The notes under the pieces are model-generated. The model had not been told where the DNA came from. It did not search any database and saw only the letters and a program-made list of their open reading frames with translations. Positions 35,108 to 41,349 of a stretch of 41,349 bases of DNA are shown here, one piece after another; position 1 is the first letter of the stretch; each line of letters opens with the position of its first letter. This stretch comes from Variovorax sp. KK3 (GTDB taxonomy: Bacteria > Pseudomonadota > Gammaproteobacteria > Burkholderiales > Burkholderiaceae_C), in NCBI RefSeq assembly GCF_001984055.1, contig NZ_LYVO01000068.1:1-41349 (forward strand), read 5' to 3'. Both the position numbers and the translations under genes were made by a program.

Positions 35108-35141
35108 AAACCCGCCGTCGACACATGCTGGCGGGTTTTTT
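35108..35141 (+). terminator. Intrinsic terminator between rarA and livH
   Basis: AAACCCGCC (35108-35116) pairs with GGCGGGTTT (35130-35138) around a 13-base loop, followed by a T-run to 35141. It lies about 160 bases after the rarA stop and 85 bases before livH. It may end the rarA transcript or act as an attenuator for the liv operon. The rest of the 34947-35226 gap shows no gene. Confidence 0.85.
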
Positions 35142-35226
35142 GCTAAGCGAAGCCAGGGCGCTCAACCGGCGCTTCCGGCACGTCGGGCGCCTCCCGAGGG
35201 CGTCTACAACAAAAGGGATTCTCGTT

Positions 35227-36156
35227 ATGGACATCTTGCTGCAGCAGATCATCAACGGTCTGGTTCTCGGCAGCATGTACGCCTTGATAGCCTTGGGCTA
35301 CACCATGGTGTACGGCATCATCAACCTGATCAATTTCGCCCACGGCGAAGTGCTCATGGTCGGCGCGCTGACCAGCTGGACCATCATCGGCTGGATGCAG
35401 TCCGCGATGCCCGGGACACCCGGCTGGATCATCCTCATCATCGCGTTGATCATCGCCTGCGTGGTCGCCGCCACGCTCAACTTCACGATCGAGAAGGTCG
35501 CCTACCGGCCGCTTCGCAACAGCCCCAAGCTGGCCCCGCTGATCACCGCCATCGGCATGTCGATCCTGCTGCAGACGATCGCCATGATCATCTGGAAGCC
35601 CACCAACAAGGCCTACCCCACGCTGCTGCCCAGCACCCCGATCCACGTGGGCGGCGCGGTCATCTCGCCCACGCAGGTCATGATCCTGAGCGTCACGGCC
35701 TTCTGCCTCGTCGTGCTGATGTGGCTAGTCAACTACACCAAGCTCGGCCGCGCGATGCGCGCCACCGCCGAGAACCCGCGCGTCGCGGCGCTGATGGGCA
35801 TCCGGCCCGACATGGTCATCTCGGCCACCTTCATCATCGGCGCCGTGCTGGCCGCCGTGGCCGGCGTCATGTACGCCTCCAACTACGGCATCGCGCAACA
35901 TGCGATGGGCTTCATCCCCGGCTTGAAGGCCTTCACCGCAGCGGTCTTCGGCGGCATCGGCAACCTCGCGGGCGCGGTGGTCGGCGGCATTCTGCTGGGC
36001 CTCATCGAGGCCATTGGCTCCGGCTACATCGGTGCGCTCACCGGCGACGTGCTGGGCAGCCACTACAGCGACATCTTCGCCTTCATCGTGCTGATCATCA
36101 TGCTCACGCTGCGGCCCTCGGGCCTGCTCGGCGAGCGGGTGGCCGATCGCGCCTGA
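35227..36156 (+). CDS. livH: Branched-chain amino acid-type ABC permease LivH
   Basis: A 309-residue inner-membrane permease of the hydrophobic amino acid (HAAT) family, with about eight membrane segments. Family features are the opening LLQQIINGLVLGSMYALIAL, then YGIINLINFAHGEVLM, and the conserved loop RAMRATAENPRVAALMGI that contacts the ATPases. The start at 35227 (MDILLQQ) has AAAAGGGA eight bases upstream. It is the first of four closely spaced liv genes. HAAT importers handle leucine, isoleucine and valine, but also urea, short amides or aromatic acids, so the substrate is open. No binding-protein gene is adjacent. Confidence 0.94.
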   Translation: MDILLQQIINGLVLGSMYALIALGYTMVYGIINLINFAHGEVLMVGALTSWTIIGWMQSAMPGTPGWIILIIALIIACVVAATLNFTIEKVAYRPLRNSPKLAPLITAIGMSILLQTIAMIIWKPTNKAYPTLLPSTPIHVGGAVISPTQVMILSVTAFCLVVLMWLVNYTKLGRAMRATAENPRVAALMGIRPDMVISATFIIGAVLAAVAGVMYASNYGIAQHAMGFIPGLKAFTAAVFGGIGNLAGAVVGGILLGLIEAIGSGYIGALTGDVLGSHYSDIFAFIVLIIMLTLRPSGLLGERVADRA

Positions 36157-36169
36157 CGGAGGACATGCC

Positions 36170-37363
36170 ATGAACGACAACGGCAAGAAAGTCCTCGTCT
36201 GCATCGTCGCGGCTATCGGCCTGCTGGTGCTGCCGCTGCTGCTGCAGAGCCAGGGCAATGCCTGGGTGCGCATCGCCGACATCGCGCTGCTCTATGTGCT
36301 GCTGGCCCTGGGCCTGAACATCGTGGTCGGCTATGCCGGCCTGCTCGACCTGGGCTACGTCGCCTTCTTCGCGATCGGGGCCTACCTGTTCGCACTGCTC
36401 GGCTCGCCGCACCTGACCGACACTTTCCCTGCCTTCAAGGCCATGTTCCCGAACGGGCTGCACACCTCGCTGCTGCTGGTCATACCGGCGGCCTTCGCGC
36501 TCGCGGCCCTGTTCGGCGTGATGCTGGGGGCGCCCACGCTCAAGCTGCGCGGCGACTACCTCGCCATCGTCACGCTCGGCTTCGGCGAAATCATCCGTGT
36601 GTTCCTGAACAACCTGGACCACCCGTTCAACCTGACCAACGGCCCCAAGGGCATCACCGCGATCGACTCCATCCGCTTCTGGGGCCTCAACCTCGGGCGG
36701 CCGCTGAAGATCGGCGACTACACCATCTCCTCCGTCACCCTCTACTACTACCTGTTCCTCGCGTTGGTGCTCATCACCATCGTCATCTCGCACCGCCTGC
36801 AGCTCTCGCGCATCGGCCGTGCCTGGATGGCCATCCGCGAGGACGAGATCGCCGCCAAGGCCATGGGCATCAACACCCGCAACATGAAGCTGCTGGCCTT
36901 CGGCATGGGCGCCAGCTTCGGCGGCGTCTCGGGTGCCATGTTCGCGGCCTTCCAGGGCTTCGTCTCGCCCGAGTCGTTCAGCCTGATGGAGTCGGTGATG
37001 ATCGTCGCCATGGTCGTGCTGGGCGGCATCGGGCACCTGCCCGGCGTCATCCTGGGCGCCGTGCTGCTGGCCGCGTTGCCCGAGGTGCTGCGCTACGTGG
37101 CCGGGCCGCTTCAGGCCATGACCGACGGGCGCCTGGATGCTTCGATCCTGCGCCAGCTCTTCATCGCGCTCGCCATGATCATCATCATGCTGGTGCGCCC
37201 GCGCGGCCTTTGGCCGTCGCCGGAGCACGGCAAGTCGCTGCTTCGCAAGGGCGTGCCGCCATCGCCCGTGCCGGGTTCGACCCAGGCCCAGGCGCCCGGC
37301 GTGGCAACGCCGGCCGACGAGTTGCCGGGCGAAGCCTCGCGTCCCATGTCCATCAATCCGTGA
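36170..37363 (+). CDS. livM: Branched-chain amino acid-type ABC permease LivM
   Basis: A 397-residue inner-membrane permease, partner of LivH. The core includes LGLNIVVGYAGLLDLGYVAFFAIGAY (the typical LivM first-half signature, given here as two overlapping parts), LRGDYLAIVTLGFGEI and the ATPase-contact loop AIREDEIAAKAMGIN. The C-terminus has an extra, Pro/Ala-rich tail of about 40 residues after the last membrane segment (from near residue 358). GGAGGA lies six bases upstream of the ATG. It starts 13 bp after livH and ends 12 bp before livG. Confidence 0.94.
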   Translation: MNDNGKKVLVCIVAAIGLLVLPLLLQSQGNAWVRIADIALLYVLLALGLNIVVGYAGLLDLGYVAFFAIGAYLFALLGSPHLTDTFPAFKAMFPNGLHTSLLLVIPAAFALAALFGVMLGAPTLKLRGDYLAIVTLGFGEIIRVFLNNLDHPFNLTNGPKGITAIDSIRFWGLNLGRPLKIGDYTISSVTLYYYLFLALVLITIVISHRLQLSRIGRAWMAIREDEIAAKAMGINTRNMKLLAFGMGASFGGVSGAMFAAFQGFVSPESFSLMESVMIVAMVVLGGIGHLPGVILGAVLLAALPEVLRYVAGPLQAMTDGRLDASILRQLFIALAMIIIMLVRPRGLWPSPEHGKSLLRKGVPPSPVPGSTQAQAPGVATPADELPGEASRPMSINP

Positions 37364-37375
37364 ACGGGGACCGCC

Positions 37376-38146
37376 ATGACTGAAACCATCCTCGACGTTC
37401 GCGGCATCTCCAAGCGATTCGGCGGCCTGCAGGCCCTGTCCGACGTGGGCATGAAGATCTCCCGCGGCCAGGTCTATGGCCTGATCGGCCCCAACGGCGC
37501 CGGCAAGACCACCTTCTTCAACGTCATCACCGGCCTCTACACGCCCGACAGCGGGAGCTTCGAGCTCGGCGGCAAGCCCTACCAGCCGACGGCGGTGCAC
37601 GAGGTCGCCAAGGCCGGCATCGCACGCACTTTCCAGAACATCCGTCTCTTCGCGGAAATGACCGCGCTCGAGAACGTGATGGTCGGGCGCCACGTGCGCA
37701 CCCATTCGGGCGTGGTGGGCGCCATCCTTCGCACCGGAAAGTTCAAGGCCGAGGAACTGGCGATCGCCACGCGCGCGCAGGAACTGCTCGACTACGTGGG
37801 CATCGGCAAGTACGCCGACTACAAGGCCCGCACGCTGAGCTACGGCGACCAGCGCCGCCTCGAGATCGCCCGTGCCCTGGCCACCGACCCCCAGCTCATC
37901 GCGCTCGACGAGCCGGCGGCCGGCATGAACGCCACCGAAAAGGTCATGCTGCGCGAGCTCATCGACCGCATCCGCAAGGACAACCGCACCATCCTGCTCA
38001 TCGAGCACGACGTGAAGCTGGTGATGGGCCTGTGCGACCGCGTGACCGTGCTCGACTACGGCAAGCCCATCGCCGAGGGCACGCCCGCGGACGTGCAGAA
38101 GAACGAAAAAGTGATCGAGGCCTACCTCGGCACGGGAGGACACTGA
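37376..38146 (+). CDS. livG: Branched-chain amino acid-type ABC ATPase LivG
   Basis: A 256-residue cytoplasmic ATPase. Walker A is GPNGAGKT. The signature is LSYGDQRRLEIARAL, and Walker B is LIALDEPAAGMN, both in the LivG form (AAGMN following Walker B). The switch His is in LLIEHDVKLVM. The length is standard. It pairs with LivF as the motor of the HAAT importer. The stop is one base before the livF start. Confidence 0.96.
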   Translation: MTETILDVRGISKRFGGLQALSDVGMKISRGQVYGLIGPNGAGKTTFFNVITGLYTPDSGSFELGGKPYQPTAVHEVAKAGIARTFQNIRLFAEMTALENVMVGRHVRTHSGVVGAILRTGKFKAEELAIATRAQELLDYVGIGKYADYKARTLSYGDQRRLEIARALATDPQLIALDEPAAGMNATEKVMLRELIDRIRKDNRTILLIEHDVKLVMGLCDRVTVLDYGKPIAEGTPADVQKNEKVIEAYLGTGGH

Positions 38147-38147
38147 C

Positions 38148-38864
<717 letters not shown>

Positions 38865-38905
38865 CGCTCTCCTCCAGGCTCCCCCAACCTCGTGTGGTCC
38901 GCCAA

Positions 38906-38958
38906 CCCCCTCGCCGGGGGCGACACCAGCGGCCCGGCAGAGCCGGTTCCGCGGTGTC
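38906..38958. repeat. Hairpin cluster between convergent livF and Bug genes
   Basis: CCCCC (38906-38910) pairs with GGGGG (38916-38920). Immediately after, GACACC (38922-38927) pairs with GGTGTC (38953-38958), enclosing CCGGC-AGA-GCCGG (38934-38946) and GCGG/CCGC pairs. The two stem-loops together span 53 bases. They may stop transcripts from both sides, or may be a copy of a dispersed intergenic repeat. Confidence 0.6.
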
Positions 38959-39007
38959 TCACGAACGGGCGGGCTGCGCCGCCGTTGCGAAGACCTGAGC
39001 CCAGCGC

Positions 39008-39985
39008 CTAGTCGACCTTGGCGCCGGTCGCCTTCACGACCTTTTCGTACTTCGCAAGTTCGCTCTTCATGAAGGAGCCGAACTGCGCGGGCGTGTTCGC
39101 CACGGGTTCGGCCAGCAACGTGGCGAAACGGGTTTTCGTCTCGGGTGCGTTGAGGGCGGCGACGAAGGCGCGGTTGAGTTTTTCGACCACCGCCGCTGGC
39201 GTGCCAGCCGGTGCGACCAGCCCCCACCAGGTATCGATCGAAAAGCCCTTGAGCGTGTCCGCGACGGGCGGCACTTCGGGCAGGGCGCTGCTGCGATCGG
39301 CCGTGGTCACCGCGATCGCCTTGAGCTTGCCCGAGCGGATGTTGGGCGCCGCGGTGGCGAGGTTGTCGAAGTTGAAGTCCACCTGGCCCGACAGCAGCGC
39401 CAGCTGCGCCGGGTTGCCGCCGTTGTACGGAATATGCACGGCGAAGATGCCGGCTTCCTTCTTGAACATCTCGCCTGCCAGGTGGCCGGCGCTGCCGTTG
39501 CCGCCGCTGCCGTAATTGAGCTTGCCCGGGTTGGCCTTGCCGTAGGCGATCAGGTCGCGCAGCGATTCGATCTTCAGGCGCTGCGCCGTTTCGGCATTCA
39601 TCACCAAGACATTTGGCACACGGACCATCTGCGTGATGGGAGCGAAGGCAGTGGCGGCGTCGAACGGCATCTTGCTGTAGAGCCAGGGGTTGACCGCGTT
39701 CGTGGCGGTGGCTGCGATACCGATCGTCAGGCCGTCTGGTGCGGCCTTGGCCACGGCATCGGCGCCGATGTTGCCGCCCGCGCCGGGCTTGTTGTCGATG
39801 ATCACCGGGCCGAGCTGGTCCTTCACTCGCTCGGCCAGGGCGCGGGCCGTGACGTCGATGGGGCCGCCCGCGGCGTAGGGCACGACGAGTCGGATCGGCT
39901 GCTGGCTGGACTGTGCGGCGGCGGGAGTGGCGGCGAACACCGCGGCGGAGGCGGCGAGTGTAATGAGAAAGTCTCTGTGTTTCAT
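39008..39985 (-). CDS. Bug-family (TctC) binding protein
   Basis: A 325-residue periplasmic binding protein. The signal peptide spans residues 1 to about 24, ending in PAAAQ. Bug features are PIRLVVPYAAGGPIDVTARA, GAGGNIGADAVAKAAPDG and NYGSGGNGSAGHLAGEMF. As for most Bug proteins no TctA/TctB genes are adjacent. The start at 39985 (MKHRDFLI) was chosen over a longer frame with a non-signal N-terminus. It is convergent with livF and divergent from the lipoprotein gene at 40202. Whether it serves the liv permeases is doubtful since the protein families differ. The ligand is unknown. Confidence 0.94.
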   Translation of the reverse strand: MKHRDFLITLAASAAVFAATPAAAQSSQQPIRLVVPYAAGGPIDVTARALAERVKDQLGPVIIDNKPGAGGNIGADAVAKAAPDGLTIGIAATATNAVNPWLYSKMPFDAATAFAPITQMVRVPNVLVMNAETAQRLKIESLRDLIAYGKANPGKLNYGSGGNGSAGHLAGEMFKKEAGIFAVHIPYNGGNPAQLALLSGQVDFNFDNLATAAPNIRSGKLKAIAVTTADRSSALPEVPPVADTLKGFSIDTWWGLVAPAGTPAAVVEKLNRAFVAALNAPETKTRFATLLAEPVANTPAQFGSFMKSELAKYEKVVKATGAKVD

Positions 39986-40201
39986 TGTGTAAGAGGAAAT
40001 GGGATTAACACTTCGTGAACTAAGTCCGGGTTGGCGTGGCTCAGATGTAACGCTTCGCTGTAGGACAAAGCCCCGCCCGTAATATCGATTCACCACACCG
40101 GGCATGGAGATTAGCAACCGAAAGTAATTAAAACTTAGGTTGGCATCCGTAGCAACGATTGCTTCACCCGGACCTCACTTTTTCTCAATGGAAGGTTTCG
40201 G

Positions 40202-41349
<1,148 letters not shown>

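Overview
The window comes from a high-GC betaproteobacterium, most likely of the family Comamonadaceae (Variovorax-like). I infer this from the codon use, two TctC/Bug-type periplasmic binding proteins, the chromosomal clusters ribF-ileS-lspA and trxB / Crp-type regulator / ftsK-lolA-rarA, and the rpmB-rpmG pair. No rRNA, tRNA, CRISPR array, insertion sequence, prophage or replication origin was recognised. No gap between genes exceeds 300 bases.

Positions 1-11834 hold an accessory catabolic and transport locus. A LysR-type regulator (minus strand) diverges from a tightly packed plus-strand operon. In order the operon encodes a family-5 ABC binding protein, amidohydrolase 1, a DppB-type permease, a DppC-type permease fused to a DppD-type ATPase, a DppF-type ATPase, amidohydrolase 2, amidohydrolase 3 and a Bug protein. 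Several junctions are 4-base stop/start overlaps, so the genes are probably translationally coupled. A 30-bp palindrome in the divergent gap is a good candidate LysR operator. The likely job is uptake and ring or amide hydrolysis of a small N-containing compound. The substrate cannot be read from the sequence.

Positions 11975-24898 carry a quinone oxidoreductase, a Na/phosphate cotransporter (minus), the ribF-ileS-lspA cluster (minus), a divergent HNH protein, a lipoprotein alpha/beta hydrolase (minus), a two-gene acyl-CoA dehydrogenase operon resembling pimeloyl-CoA dehydrogenase large and small subunits (minus), and purN coupled to a small I78-type protease-inhibitor lipoprotein (plus).

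Positions 24931-34946 are mostly housekeeping: a DUF1653 protein, rsmB, a membrane fatty-acid desaturase, rpmB-rpmG, trxB, a Crp/Fnr-type regulator, ftsK, lolA and rarA. Clear intrinsic terminators lie at 27871-27897 and 27947-27975.

Positions 35227-38864 encode a branched-chain amino acid type ABC transporter (livHMGF) without its own binding protein. A second Bug protein lies convergent to it (39008-39985). The window ends inside a divergent gene for an unusual Ala/Pro-rich lipoprotein carrying two copies of a roughly 53-residue cysteine-containing repeat; its 3' end is outside the window.

The most unusual elements are the three-amidohydrolase transport operon with its fused permease-ATPase, and the repeat-bearing lipoprotein at the right edge.
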